DNA from: [Actinomadura] parvosata subsp. kistnae
Lineage (GTDB): Bacteria; Actinomycetota; Actinomycetes; Streptosporangiales; Streptosporangiaceae
Assembly (NCBI RefSeq): GCF_900323885.1
Contig: NZ_OOHJ01000001.1
Location: forward strand, 1-64,000
Direction: 5' to 3'
DNA: 64,000 bases
This document shows, piece after piece, positions 7,471 through 16,839 of this stretch. Position 1 is the stretch's first letter; every line of letters begins with the position of its first letter. The notes below the pieces were generated by a model. That model searched no databases, had not been told where the DNA came from, and saw nothing but the letters and a program-made list of their open reading frames with translations. The translations under genes and the position numbers were made by a program.

Positions 7471-8235
7471 ATGACTTGGGATATCGAAAAGCTCGACATC
7501 GACGCCTACCTCAGGCGGATCGGGTACGACGGGCCGCACACCCCGGCGGCGGGCACCCTGCGCGCCGTCCACCTGGCACACGTGCGCGCCATCCCCTTCG
7601 AGAACCTCGACGTGCTCCTCGGCCGGGACATCTCCCTCGACCTCGGCAGCCTCCAGGACAAGATGGTCACCGGCGGGCGCGGCGGGTACTGCCACGAGCA
7701 CAACCTGCTGTTCGCCGCCGCCCTCGAACGCCTCGGCTTCACCGTCACCCGCCACCTGGCCAGGATCCGCCTCGGCGGCCGCCGCCACCTGCCGCGCTCC
7801 CACGCCATGCTCACCGTCGTGGCGGAGGGCCGCACGTGGCTGGCGGACGTCGGCTTCGGCGGCGAGGGCCTGGTGGAGCCGATGCCGTTCGAGGAGGGGG
7901 CGTCGGTGCAGTCGGGGCCTTGGCGGTGGCGGCTGGCGCGCGAGGACGGCTTCTGGGTCCTGTACGCGGGGGAGGAGCAGCTCTACGCCTTCCGGCCGGA
8001 CGAGCCGCAGCTCCCCAGCGACTTCGAGGTCGCCAACTACTACGTCTCCCACCACCCGCAGTCCCCCTTCACCCGCCACGTCCTCGCCCAGCGCACGACC
8101 GCCGACTCGCGGGTGCGACTGGAGGGACGGAGCTTCGCGACGGCGGCGGAGCTCGCGGGGTGGTTGCACGCGGAGCTCGGAATCGACATCACACCACACG
8201 ACGCCGAGACCCTGCTCCCCCTGCTCCCGGACTGA
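7471..8235 (+). CDS. nat: Arylamine N-acetyltransferase
   Basis: 254 aa, slightly short for the family (about 270-280). It acetylates arylamines or arylhydrazines by a ping-pong mechanism through a Cys-His-Asp triad, all visible: Cys74 in GRGGYCHEHN, His111 in PRSHAMLTVV and Asp126 in WLADVGFGGEG. The fold I/II landmarks FENLDVLL and SHHPQSPFTRH are present. ATG 7471 follows the acetyltransferase by 36 bp with no clear Shine-Dalgarno sequence. NAT proteins detoxify aromatic amines or act in aromatic amide biosynthesis; no related cluster is present. Confidence 0.95.
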   Translation: MTWDIEKLDIDAYLRRIGYDGPHTPAAGTLRAVHLAHVRAIPFENLDVLLGRDISLDLGSLQDKMVTGGRGGYCHEHNLLFAAALERLGFTVTRHLARIRLGGRRHLPRSHAMLTVVAEGRTWLADVGFGGEGLVEPMPFEEGASVQSGPWRWRLAREDGFWVLYAGEEQLYAFRPDEPQLPSDFEVANYYVSHHPQSPFTRHVLAQRTTADSRVRLEGRSFATAAELAGWLHAELGIDITPHDAETLLPLLPD

Positions 8236-8241
8236 GGGCCG

Positions 8242-11200
8242 TCAAGGGGTGGGCGGCTCGTGCGTCAGCACCTGGCGGGTCAGCTCCACCCGGCTGTTCA
8301 CGCCCAGCTTGGCGAAGGCGTGGCGCAGGTGGGTGTCGACGGTGTGCGGCGACAGGAACAGGGCGGCCGCGGTCTCCCTGTTCGTCAACCCTTGCGCGAC
8401 CAGCCGCACCACCCGCAACTCAGCCCCGGTCAACGCCGCCCACCCCACGCCGGGCCTCCCACCCGGATCCGTGGCACCTGGCGATGCGGCCCCTGGGGGA
8501 GTGGCGCCTGGAGGTGGGGCGCCCGAGGATTTGGCAGTCAGGGGTGCGGCGCCTTCAGGCGCGGCACCTGGTGGTGTGGTGCCTGAAGGTGCGGTGCTTT
8601 GAGGCGCGACGCTCTGGGCTGCGGTGTCCAGAGGCGCGGTGACCGGGGATGCGGTGTCCAGGGATGCGGCGCCCTGGATCGCGCCGCATGCCCGGTACAC
8701 CTCCTGGGCTTCCTCCCGCCGTCCCGCGTCCTCCAGCGCCGCTGCCAGGCCGAGCGGTCGCGGGCCGGCCCGGTACAGCTCGATGGCCTCCGCCAGCCGC
8801 CCCTCGGCGTGCGCCGCACCCGCCGCCAGCGACGCATGGCCGGGGTTGCGCCGGGCCAGGTCCCGCACGCACTCCAGCATGCCGGGCACCGACCGCGCCC
8901 GCGCCGCCGTCCACGGCTCCTGCACCACCAGGTACGGCAGCACCCCGGCCGACGGAAGCCGGCCACGCCGCCACCGCAGTTCCTCGGCCACCAGCCCCGG
9001 CCCGTCGCCGGCCAGGGCCAGCCCCCGGTCCAGCGCGTCGCGCGCCACCGACGGCTCGCCCCGCAGCAGCGCCACGTGCCCGAGCACCCCCAGCAACGCG
9101 GGCGCCAGCGCCATCGCCGAGAGCCGCTCCGCCACCCGCAGCCCCGTCTCGGCCTCGGCCGCCGCGTCGTCGAGCCGCCCCCACGCCAGCAGCAGCTCGG
9201 CCCTGAACCGGTGCAGCAACGGCAGCGCCCACGCCGTACCGAGGCGGGAGCACTCCCGCTCGACCACCGCGTAGACGTCCGCCGCCTCCTCGAACCTGTC
9301 CAGCGCCGTCAGCGCCGCCCCCAGCCACAACCGCGGATGCCGGTGCGCCGTCTCGCCGCCCGCCGCGTCCGCCATCGCGACCGAACGCTCGGCGTGACGC
9401 AACGCCTCACCCAGCTCACCACGGAAGATCGCCACGGTGGACCGCGCCTGCAACCCGACCACCTGCGCGAACACCTCCCCACCGACGACCTCGCCTCCAG
9501 CGACGACCTCGCCTCCACCGACGACCTCGCCCCCACCGACCTCCTCGCCCCCGCCGGCCGTCCTGCCCGAGCCCGTCGCCTTGCCTGAGCCGGCCGCCCT
9601 GCCGGAACCCGTCGCGTTGCTCGCGCCGGTCGGCTCGGCCGCGCCACTCGCCTGTGCCTCCGCGATGGCTTTCCGCGCCGCGTCGTCGGCCGCGTCGACG
9701 TGGCCCGTCATCATCAGCGCGTGCGCCCGGACGGCGAGCAACCGGGCCCGTTCCCGCGCAGGAACGCCCGGCAGGCCGAGCGCGCGGCCCGTGCGGTCGA
9801 GGACGGCCCGGTCGTCGCCGGCGTGCTTGAGCGCCTCGGCCAGCCCGAACGCGATCCCCGCCTCCTCGGCCGCCCCACGGGGAACCCCGTGCGTGTCGGC
9901 GATCTCCCGCGCCTCGCCCAGCCGCCCCGCCGAGGCCAGCAACCGCACCACCCCGGCCACCAGCCCGCCGCCCGGTTCAGGGGCCGACAGTTCGAGGGCC
10001 CGGAGCATCAGGTCGGCGGCGGCCGAGGGGGCGGCGGGGGTCATCTCCTCGGCGGCGGCCCGGAGCTCCCGGATCGCCGCCGCGTCCCCCACCCCGGCCC
10101 CTTGGCGCAGGTGCTCGGCGAGCTCCGCCGGCGGCCGGCCCTCGCGCCGGAGCACGGCCGCGGCCTCCCGGTGCAGCGCCGTCCTGATGGCGGGGGCCAG
10201 CCCGCCGTACAGGGCCTCCCTGATGAGGTCGTGGCGGAACACCAGCCGATCGCCGTCACCGACCAGCGCCCCCGCCCGTACGGCCTGCTCGACCTGCCCC
10301 ACCAGCGCGCCCGGCACGGCGCCGAGCAGCCCCGCGACCTCGTGCAGCGTGAACGGCCGCCGCAGGACGGCCCCGGCCTCCAGCAGCCGCCGCGTCTCAC
10401 CCGACAGCTCGCGCAACCGCCGCTCGACGGCCGCCACGAACCCCGCCGGCAGCTCCATCACCCCGCCGCCCACCGTCACCGGCGCCTCGCCACCCAACGG
10501 ACCCGCCGACGCCACCCCGCCGTCGCCGCCTCGCAGGGTCACCGATGCCACGCCGCCGCCGTCCACCGAGATCCGGCCCTCCGCGCGCAGCCCGTTCAGC
10601 ACCTCCTCCAGCAGGAACGGGTTCCCGCCCGCGCCCCGCGCCAGCTCCAGCACCGACGCCCCGGGCGCGGCCCCCAGGAGGAGCCGGCACAGCTCGGCCG
10701 CCTCGTCCGGCCCGAGCGGCGGCAGCGGCACCCGGCGCGCGCCCTCCGCGATCAGCCGGTCCACCGCCTCCTGCTCTGGGAGCGGTCGCCGGGCGAGCAG
10801 CCACGCCACCGGCGACCCGGCCGGCCCCGGCACGAGCTGCCGCAGCGCGAGGCAGGTCAGCTCGTCCGCCCACTGCACGTCGTCGAGGACGATCGCCAGC
10901 GGCCGCAACCGGCTGATCCGCTCGATCGCCTCACCGGCCCGCTCGACCGCCAGGAACGGCCCGCCACCGGCCGCCGCCAAGCCGAGCCCACCCGCCAAGC
11001 CGAGCCCACCCGACGAGCCCGGATCACCCGGCGAGCCCAAAACACCCGGCGAGCCGAGCCCACCCAGCGCCCCGAGATCGAGGTCGTCCAGGGAGCCGAG
11101 CGCGCGCAGCAGGGTGGAAAGCGGCGCCACCCGATCCAGCTCCGTCGCCCGCCCCACCGCCACCACCAGCCCGCGCGCCCGCGCGACGGCGGCGGCCTCC

Positions 11201-11328
11201 TCCAGCAGCCGGCTCTTGCCGATCCCGGCGGGCCCTTCGACCACCACGCACCCGCCGCCCCCGCTCAGCAGCACCTCCGAGACGGCCCGCAGCGCGTCGT
11301 CCCGCCCCACCAGGCTCACGGAGGACAC
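8242..11328 (-). CDS. LAL-type LuxR regulator (STAND ATPase with LuxR helix-turn-helix)
   Basis: 1028 aa from GTG 11328, chosen because VSSVSLVGRDDALRAVSEVL is the usual N-terminus and GGGAGGAG lies 11 nt upstream. Walker A GPAGIGKSRLL is at about residue 32; the Walker B region is LAIVLDDVQWAD. The middle contains helical repeats, and residues about 965-1027 form the LuxR HTH (GAELRVVRLVAQGLTNRETA, LSPHTVDTHLRHAFAKLG). It is a large ATP-dependent activator; the target is unknown. Three low-complexity inserts (about residues 89-121, 563-616 and 886-959) coincide with DNA minisatellites, all in frame. The start overlaps the nucleotidyltransferase stop by 13 nt, so the two are coupled. Confidence 0.92.
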   Translation of the reverse strand: MSSVSLVGRDDALRAVSEVLLSGGGGCVVVEGPAGIGKSRLLEEAAAVARARGLVVAVGRATELDRVAPLSTLLRALGSLDDLDLGALGGLGSPGVLGSPGDPGSSGGLGLAGGLGLAAAGGGPFLAVERAGEAIERISRLRPLAIVLDDVQWADELTCLALRQLVPGPAGSPVAWLLARRPLPEQEAVDRLIAEGARRVPLPPLGPDEAAELCRLLLGAAPGASVLELARGAGGNPFLLEEVLNGLRAEGRISVDGGGVASVTLRGGDGGVASAGPLGGEAPVTVGGGVMELPAGFVAAVERRLRELSGETRRLLEAGAVLRRPFTLHEVAGLLGAVPGALVGQVEQAVRAGALVGDGDRLVFRHDLIREALYGGLAPAIRTALHREAAAVLRREGRPPAELAEHLRQGAGVGDAAAIRELRAAAEEMTPAAPSAAADLMLRALELSAPEPGGGLVAGVVRLLASAGRLGEAREIADTHGVPRGAAEEAGIAFGLAEALKHAGDDRAVLDRTGRALGLPGVPARERARLLAVRAHALMMTGHVDAADDAARKAIAEAQASGAAEPTGASNATGSGRAAGSGKATGSGRTAGGGEEVGGGEVVGGGEVVAGGEVVGGEVFAQVVGLQARSTVAIFRGELGEALRHAERSVAMADAAGGETAHRHPRLWLGAALTALDRFEEAADVYAVVERECSRLGTAWALPLLHRFRAELLLAWGRLDDAAAEAETGLRVAERLSAMALAPALLGVLGHVALLRGEPSVARDALDRGLALAGDGPGLVAEELRWRRGRLPSAGVLPYLVVQEPWTAARARSVPGMLECVRDLARRNPGHASLAAGAAHAEGRLAEAIELYRAGPRPLGLAAALEDAGRREEAQEVYRACGAIQGAASLDTASPVTAPLDTAAQSVAPQSTAPSGTTPPGAAPEGAAPLTAKSSGAPPPGATPPGAASPGATDPGGRPGVGWAALTGAELRVVRLVAQGLTNRETAAALFLSPHTVDTHLRHAFAKLGVNSRVELTRQVLTHEPPTP
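8450..8670. repeat. Intragenic minisatellite before the LuxR HTH domain
   Basis: Degenerate 15-18 bp units of the type GGTGCGGCGCCTTCAGGCGC encode a Pro/Ala/Thr/Gly linker (TAPSGTTPPGAAPEGAAP) between the helical region and the DNA-binding domain. All steps keep the frame. Confidence 0.7.
9481..9640. repeat. Intragenic 18-bp minisatellite in the LuxR gene
   Basis: Units of CGACGACCTCGCCTCCAC repeat about four times with small changes and then pass into a related 21-bp pattern. They encode GGGEVVGGGEVVAGGEVVGG and a GSGKATGSGRTAG stretch in the middle of the regulator. Confidence 0.75.
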
Positions 11329-11987
11329 GGCGGCAGGTTCTCCTCCCGCACCCGCACCAGGAACTCCTCCACCCGCTCCCGATCCGGCCGCTGCGGTAGG
11401 ACGCTCGTCTCGGCGGCCAGCTCGGCGGACAGGGCGGCCCGCCAGGCGATCAGGGAGTCCCACGGCACCTGCCCGCGCCGCACCGCCAGCAGCCGCTCCC
11501 GGTGGGCCCGCATGCCGACGAGCGGTTCGCCGTGCCGGACGAGGTGCAGCCCGCTGAGCAGCAGCCGGATCATGTGCATGGCCTGCTTCCAGTTGGGCCG
11601 TTCGGGGTCGAGCCGGCGCAGCTGCGCCTCGGCGTACCCGGCGAAGGAGCGCTGCGCCCGTTCGGACAGGAAGGCCTCGCGCAGGTCCCGCAGCCGCTGC
11701 CCGGTGGGTGTGATCACCTCCACGATCGGGGACCACAGGCACTCCAGGACGGTGGGGTTGGCGTCCAGGGCCAGCGCGCAGAAGCGCTCCACCTCCCAGG
11801 AGAACTGCTCGGGCAGCGGCCCGTCCCGGTGGGTGGCCGGTTTGTCCAGCCGCCAGAACGCCGAGGTCGGCGCCACGAACACGCCGCGCCGGTCGGTGTC
11901 GGAGTCGTCGGTGTCCAGCCCGTACGCCCTCGACCCCACCACCACGGAAAGGATCACGTCATCGTCCACCCCGATATCTTGCGCCAT
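11316..11987 (-). CDS. Nucleotidyltransferase-domain protein
   Basis: 223 aa from ATG 11987. The N-terminus has the minimal nucleotidyltransferase signature: VVGSRAYGLDTDDSDTDRRG, i.e. GS followed by the D-x-D metal pair. The C-terminal part is helical (AQRSFAGYAEAQLRRL, RPNWKQAMHMIRLLLSGLHL), as in the DNA polymerase beta superfamily proteins related to YcgL and AbiEii. It may transfer a nucleotide to RNA or protein; MNT-like antitoxins share the motif, but no HEPN partner is adjacent. A more internal GTG (11969) is a possible start. Only 27 bp separate it from the divergent acyl-CoA synthetase, and it overlaps the LuxR gene by 13 nt. Confidence 0.8.
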   Translation of the reverse strand: MAQDIGVDDDVILSVVVGSRAYGLDTDDSDTDRRGVFVAPTSAFWRLDKPATHRDGPLPEQFSWEVERFCALALDANPTVLECLWSPIVEVITPTGQRLRDLREAFLSERAQRSFAGYAEAQLRRLDPERPNWKQAMHMIRLLLSGLHLVRHGEPLVGMRAHRERLLAVRRGQVPWDSLIAWRAALSAELAAETSVLPQRPDRERVEEFLVRVREENLPPCPP

Positions 11988-12014
11988 GGGGCCGCAGGCT
12001 GTTCTGATCGACGG

Positions 12015-13880
12015 GTGAGCGGTTTCGACGAGGTCTACCGGCGCAGCATCGAGCAACCCGAGCAGTTCTGGGGGGAGGCCGCCCGCGGGATCGACTGGGA
12101 CGTGCCGCCCGCCACCGTGTACGACCGGGGCCGCTGGTTCCCCGACGGCCGGCTCAACACCTGCCACAACGCCGTGGACCGGCACATCGAGCGGGGCCGC
12201 GGCGCGCAGCCGGCGCTGATCCACGACAGCCCCGTCACCGGCACCACCCGCGTCCTGACCTACGCCGAACTGCGGGACGAGGTGGCGAGGACGGCCGGCA
12301 TGCTGCGCGATCTCGGCGTGACCGCGGGCGACACCGTGGTGATCTACCTGCCGATGGTGCCGGAGGCGGTGGTCGCGATGCTGGCCTGTGCCCGGCTGGG
12401 GGCGGTGCACTCGGTGGTGTTCGGCGGGTTCGCGGCCAGGGAGCTGGCGGTGCGCATCGATCACGCCCGGCCGAAGGTGGTGCTGTCGGCGTCGTGCGGC
12501 ATCGAGCCGGCGCGCGTGGTGGCGTACAAACCGCTGCTGGACGACGCGCTGGAGCAGGCGGAGCACCAGCCGGACCGGTGCGTGATCCTGCAGCGCCCGC
12601 AGTGCGCGGCGGAGCTGCGCGAGGGCCGCGACCTCGACTGGGCGCAGGCGGTGCGCGGCGCGGAGCCGGCGCCGTGCGTGAGCGTGGCCGCCACCGACCC
12701 GCTCTACATCCTCTACACCTCCGGCACGACCGGCTCGCCCAAGGGCGTCGTGCGCGACAACGGCGGCCACGCGGTGGCGCTGCACTGGAGCATGGCCCAC
12801 GTGTACGGCGCCGCCCCCGGCGAGGTCTACTGGGCCGCCTCCGACGTGGGCTGGGTGGTGGGCCACTCCTACATCGTGTACGCGCCGCTGCTGGCGGGCT
12901 GCACCACGGTCCTGTACGAGGGCAAGCCCGTCGGCACCCCCGACCCGGGCGCGTTCTGGCGGGTGGTGGCCACGCACGGCGTGCGGACGCTGTTCACCGC
13001 CCCGACCGCGATCCGCGCCATCAAGAAGGAGGACCCGTCCGGCGCTTTCGCGAAAAAGTGGGACCTGTCGGGCCTGCGGCACCTCTTCCTGGCCGGCGAG
13101 CGGCTCGACCCCGACACCTACCACTGGGCCGCCGACCTGCTCGGCGTCCCCGTCATCGACCACTGGTGGCAGACCGAGACCGGCTGGCCGATCGCCGCCA
13201 ACTGCGTCGGCATCGAGCCGCTGCCCATCAAGCCGGGCTCCCCGACGAAGGCCGTGCCCGGCTGGGACGTGCACGTGCTCGACAGTGACGGCGACGACTG
13301 CCCGCCCGGCGTCGAGGGGGCGGTCACCGTGAAGCTGCCGCTCCCGCCCGGCGCGCTGCCCACCCTCTACCGCGACGAGGCCCGTTTCACCCGCTCCTAC
13401 CTCGAACGTTATCCCGGGCACTACCTGACGGGCGACGGCGGCCACCTCGACGAGGACGGCTACCTCTACGTCATGGGCCGCATCGACGACGTGATCAACG
13501 TCGCCGGGCACCGCCTGTCCACCGGCGCCATGGAGGAGGTCATCGCCTCCCACCCCGACGTGGCCGAGTGCGCGGTGATCGGCGTGGCCGACGAGCTGAA
13601 GGGCCAGCTCCCCATGGGGTTCGTGGTGCTGAAGGCCGGCGCGCGGCGCGACCCCGACGACGTCGAGCGGGAGCTGGCCGCGCTGGTACGCGAGCGCATC
13701 GGCCCCGTCGCCGCCTTCCGCCGCGCCGTCGTCGTGACCCGGCTGCCGAAGACCCGCTCCGGCAAGATCCTGCGCGCCACGATGCGCGACATCGCCGACG
13801 GGAACCCGTACGACATCCCGTCCACCATCGAGGACCCGGGCTCGCTGCCCGAGATCGCCCAGGCACTGAAAGGAACGTGA
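12015..13880 (+). CDS. Acetyl/propionyl-CoA synthetase (AMP-forming)
   Basis: 621 aa from GTG 12015. It activates a short-chain acid to its acyl-AMP and then acyl-CoA. Visible motifs: the N-terminal ACS segment (FWGEAARGIDWDVPP), the P-loop YTSGTTGSPKG at about residue 236, the WWQTETGWP aryl/ribose motif and the C-terminal catalytic lysine in KTRSGKILR. The sequence VRDNGGHAVALHWSM is closer to PrpE-type propionyl-CoA synthetases than to Acs. The Lys is a likely site for regulation by acetylation. It stands alone, divergent from the nucleotidyltransferase. Confidence 0.92.
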   Translation: MSGFDEVYRRSIEQPEQFWGEAARGIDWDVPPATVYDRGRWFPDGRLNTCHNAVDRHIERGRGAQPALIHDSPVTGTTRVLTYAELRDEVARTAGMLRDLGVTAGDTVVIYLPMVPEAVVAMLACARLGAVHSVVFGGFAARELAVRIDHARPKVVLSASCGIEPARVVAYKPLLDDALEQAEHQPDRCVILQRPQCAAELREGRDLDWAQAVRGAEPAPCVSVAATDPLYILYTSGTTGSPKGVVRDNGGHAVALHWSMAHVYGAAPGEVYWAASDVGWVVGHSYIVYAPLLAGCTTVLYEGKPVGTPDPGAFWRVVATHGVRTLFTAPTAIRAIKKEDPSGAFAKKWDLSGLRHLFLAGERLDPDTYHWAADLLGVPVIDHWWQTETGWPIAANCVGIEPLPIKPGSPTKAVPGWDVHVLDSDGDDCPPGVEGAVTVKLPLPPGALPTLYRDEARFTRSYLERYPGHYLTGDGGHLDEDGYLYVMGRIDDVINVAGHRLSTGAMEEVIASHPDVAECAVIGVADELKGQLPMGFVVLKAGARRDPDDVERELAALVRERIGPVAAFRRAVVVTRLPKTRSGKILRATMRDIADGNPYDIPSTIEDPGSLPEIAQALKGT

Positions 13881-13976
13881 CGCGCCGGTGACGTCTCGGT
13901 CGTCCTGGCGAACAAGCCTGCGCCGGACGGGGCGTACACCGCATGATGGGACATCCCAATCCCCCGGGAGAAGGCC

Positions 13977-16837
13977 ATGATCGACGCACCGAGCTACGCC
14001 GACGCCCTGAGGATTCTCGGATGCAAGGACGGCCGGCTGGTCAAGGTGATCGGGTTCGCCGCGGAGGCCGAGCGTACCGGCTGGGCGCTGGCCGGCGGCA
14101 CCCGCCTCAGCACGAACCTGCGCGACCTGCGCGACGCCGTCATCGCCTACGGCGAGGACGTCGCCCGCCGCCTGCCCGAGCTGAAGAGCGGCGCCAACCG
14201 CTTCACCCGCACCGAACGGCTGGCCGCGGCGCACGCCGCGATCGTCGTCGCCGCCTGGTTCGAGGCGCTCGGCGAGGCGAAGCTGCCGTTCACGCTCGAC
14301 CAGCTCGACCGCGGCGACCGCATCGCGCACGGCGTGCCGACCGCCGAACGCTACGCCCGGCTGGTCGCCGGGCTGCTGCTGGAGCGGCTGCCCACGCCCG
14401 AGCCGCACGTCCCCTACGCCGAGACGCGCGCCGCCGTGGAACGTGCCTACGCCCGCATGGCCGAAGCCATGACCGGGTACGTCGGCGGCCTGTCCCTGTG
14501 GGACGAGCTGGCCGTCGAGGACCAGCTCGTCCTGCCCCGCCTGCTCGCGGAGGGCCCCACCGCGCACGCGCTGCGCATCTACGACGAGGACTACCGGTCG
14601 CTGGCGCTCGACAGCCACGAGTTCGGGGTGCGCAGCCTCGTCACCGAGCGGCCGCCGCCCGCCACGGCGCTGTCGCGGGTGGCGTGGCTGCTGGCCGAGC
14701 TGGCCCCGCCCCGCGTCGGCGACCGCCCCATGATCCACCGGCTCAGGATGGCCGCCAACGCCCTCGACCAGCCCCTCCTGCTGGCCGGCAAGCTGCCCGA
14801 GGACGTCTACCTGCCGCTGCTCGGCGAGGGCTACCTCACCCCGCGCTGCCGGGTGGCCGAGCCGACCCGCGAATCCTCACCGGCCGAGCGCGGCTGGTGG
14901 GAGCGGCAGCGGCTGCTGCCCGACCCCGAGGCGTTCCTCGCCGGGCACCTCACCTCGCTGCGCGCCACCCGCGCGCCGCTGCTCGTCCTCGGCGAGCCCG
15001 GCTCGGGCAAGACGAAGCTGACCGAGGTGCTGGCCGCCCGGCTGGCCCGCTCGGAGTTCCTGCCGTTCCGGGTGGAGCTGCGTGCCGTACGCGGCCGCGC
15101 CGACGTGGCCGGGCAGATCGAGCAGGCGGCCGGCGAGGTGCTGGGGGAGGAGGTGACCTACCCCGACCTGGTCGCGGCCGGTGACGGCGCCATGCCGGTG
15201 ATCCTGCTCGACGGGTTCGACGAGCTGGTGCAGGGCGGGCTCAACCGCTACGACTACCTGGAGCGGGTCCGCGAGTTCCAGGCCAGGGAGGCCGGGCTCG
15301 GGCGGCCGGTCGCCGTCATCGTGACCGCCCGCACCGCCGTGGCCGACCGCGTCCGCTTCCCCGACGGGCTGCTCGCGCTGCAGCTCCTGCCGTTCGACGA
15401 CGACCAGGTACGCCAGTGGCTCGACATCTGGGACCAGGCCAACCGGGCACTGCTGGCCAGGCGCGACCTCAAGCCGCTGCCCGCCGAGGCGGCGCTCGTC
15501 CATGGCGAGATGGCCAGGCAGCCGCTGCTCCTGCTGCTGCTCGCCCTGTACGACGCCGGCGGCAACGCGCTGCAGCACGACCACGGCCCGCTCGGCCGGG
15601 CCCGCCTGTACGAGGTGCTGCTGCGCGACTACACCGAACGCGAAACGGGCGGCGCCCGGCGCGTCGCCATCGACCAGGAGCTGGTGCTGCTCGGCGCCGT
15701 CGCCCTGTCCATGCTCGCCCGCGGCAGCCAGGTCGTCACCGACGACCAGCTCGACCGCGACCTGCCCGCCCTCTGCCACGGCGGCGAGGACGACCAGGAC
15801 GACGAGGACGAACCCGTCGACTGGGCCCGCAAAGCCACCGAACGCTTCTTCTTCGTCCGCAGGCGCGGGCACGCGTTCCTGCACTCCACGTTCGGCGAGT
15901 TCCTGGTCGCCTGGCTGACCCTGTACGCCCTGCGCGACCTCGACCGGCGCCGCCGCCTGGCCGGCGACGAACCCCTCGCCGTCGTCCAGGCCGTCGACGA
16001 CGACCTGCTCTACGCCGTCACCTCCCACTCCTGCCTCGCCGAACGCGCTCCCACCATCGGCTTCCTCCTGGAGCTGCTCGACGAGGTGCCCACGGCGGTG
16101 CGCGCCCGCTGCGCCGACCAGCTCGCCGGCCTCCTGCGGCGCGCCCTCTACGAACGCACGCGCCGCCACTTCACCGGCTTCCGCCCCGTACGCCACACCG
16201 TGACCCGCCGCCTGGCCGCCTACTCCGCCAACCTCACCCTGCTCATCGTCGCCGCCTCCGAGCAGCCCGTCGCGGTCTCGTCCCTCCTGCCCGGCCCCGA
16301 CCACCTGGAACGCTGGTCCGCCCTCACCCACCTCTGGAAGGGGCAGCTCGGCACCGACGGCTGGTCCGGACTGGTCACGGCCCTGTCCGCGCACCGCGTC
16401 GTCACCGACGGCGTGGAGGACGTCCTGCTCGGCGGCGGCGCCGAACCCAGCGGCATGGGCGACGTCGTCGTCGCCGTCGCCACCGGCCACGCCCCCGCCA
16501 CCGCCGCCTCCTCGACCTGCTGCTGCGGGCGCTGGGGGAGGGCGGCGCGCTCCCGTTCCGCGACCGCGTCAGCATCCTGGAGGAACTGCTGCGCACGGTG
16601 GCCGTCCGCTCACCCGCCATGCACCAGGCGCTGGGCACGATGTGGCACGAGGACGGCGCCGACCACGCCGCGTTACGACGCCTCCTGCGAACGATGCTCG
16701 CCGATCCGGTGGACCGGATGACGACGTGGGAACAACTCGTCAAGTCCGGCATCCCCGAAACAGCCCTCTGGGAAATCCACCAGAACACCCCGCCTCCGCC
16801 CCCGCCCGGCTCAGGCCCCGGGCCGGGCAGCGGCTAA
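13977..16837 (+). CDS. NACHT-type STAND NTPase (one apparent frame break)
   Basis: About 953 aa if one base is restored at the C5 run 16492-16496. ATG 13977 has GGGAGAAGG 7 nt upstream. An N-terminal helical domain of about 300 residues precedes Walker A GEPGSGKT (339-346) and Walker B VILLDGFDEL (408-417); the extended Walker B with small residues and the arrangement RPVAVIVTARTA (sensor region) fit the NACHT clade of STAND proteins. The rest is a long alpha-helical sensor region ending in a Pro/Gly tail. Beyond the break the other frame gives RRLLDLLLRALGEGGALPF, clearly the continuation. Bacterial NACHT proteins include anti-phage effectors; no effector nuclease or peptidase domain is visible here. 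Confidence 0.85.
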
Positions 16838-16839
16838 CT

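Noticed and set aside
11316..14738. A minus-strand open frame of 1140 codons across the acyl-CoA synthetase
   Set aside because: Only its last 223 codons (nucleotidyltransferase) have protein-like sequence; the remainder mirrors the synthetase in antisense.
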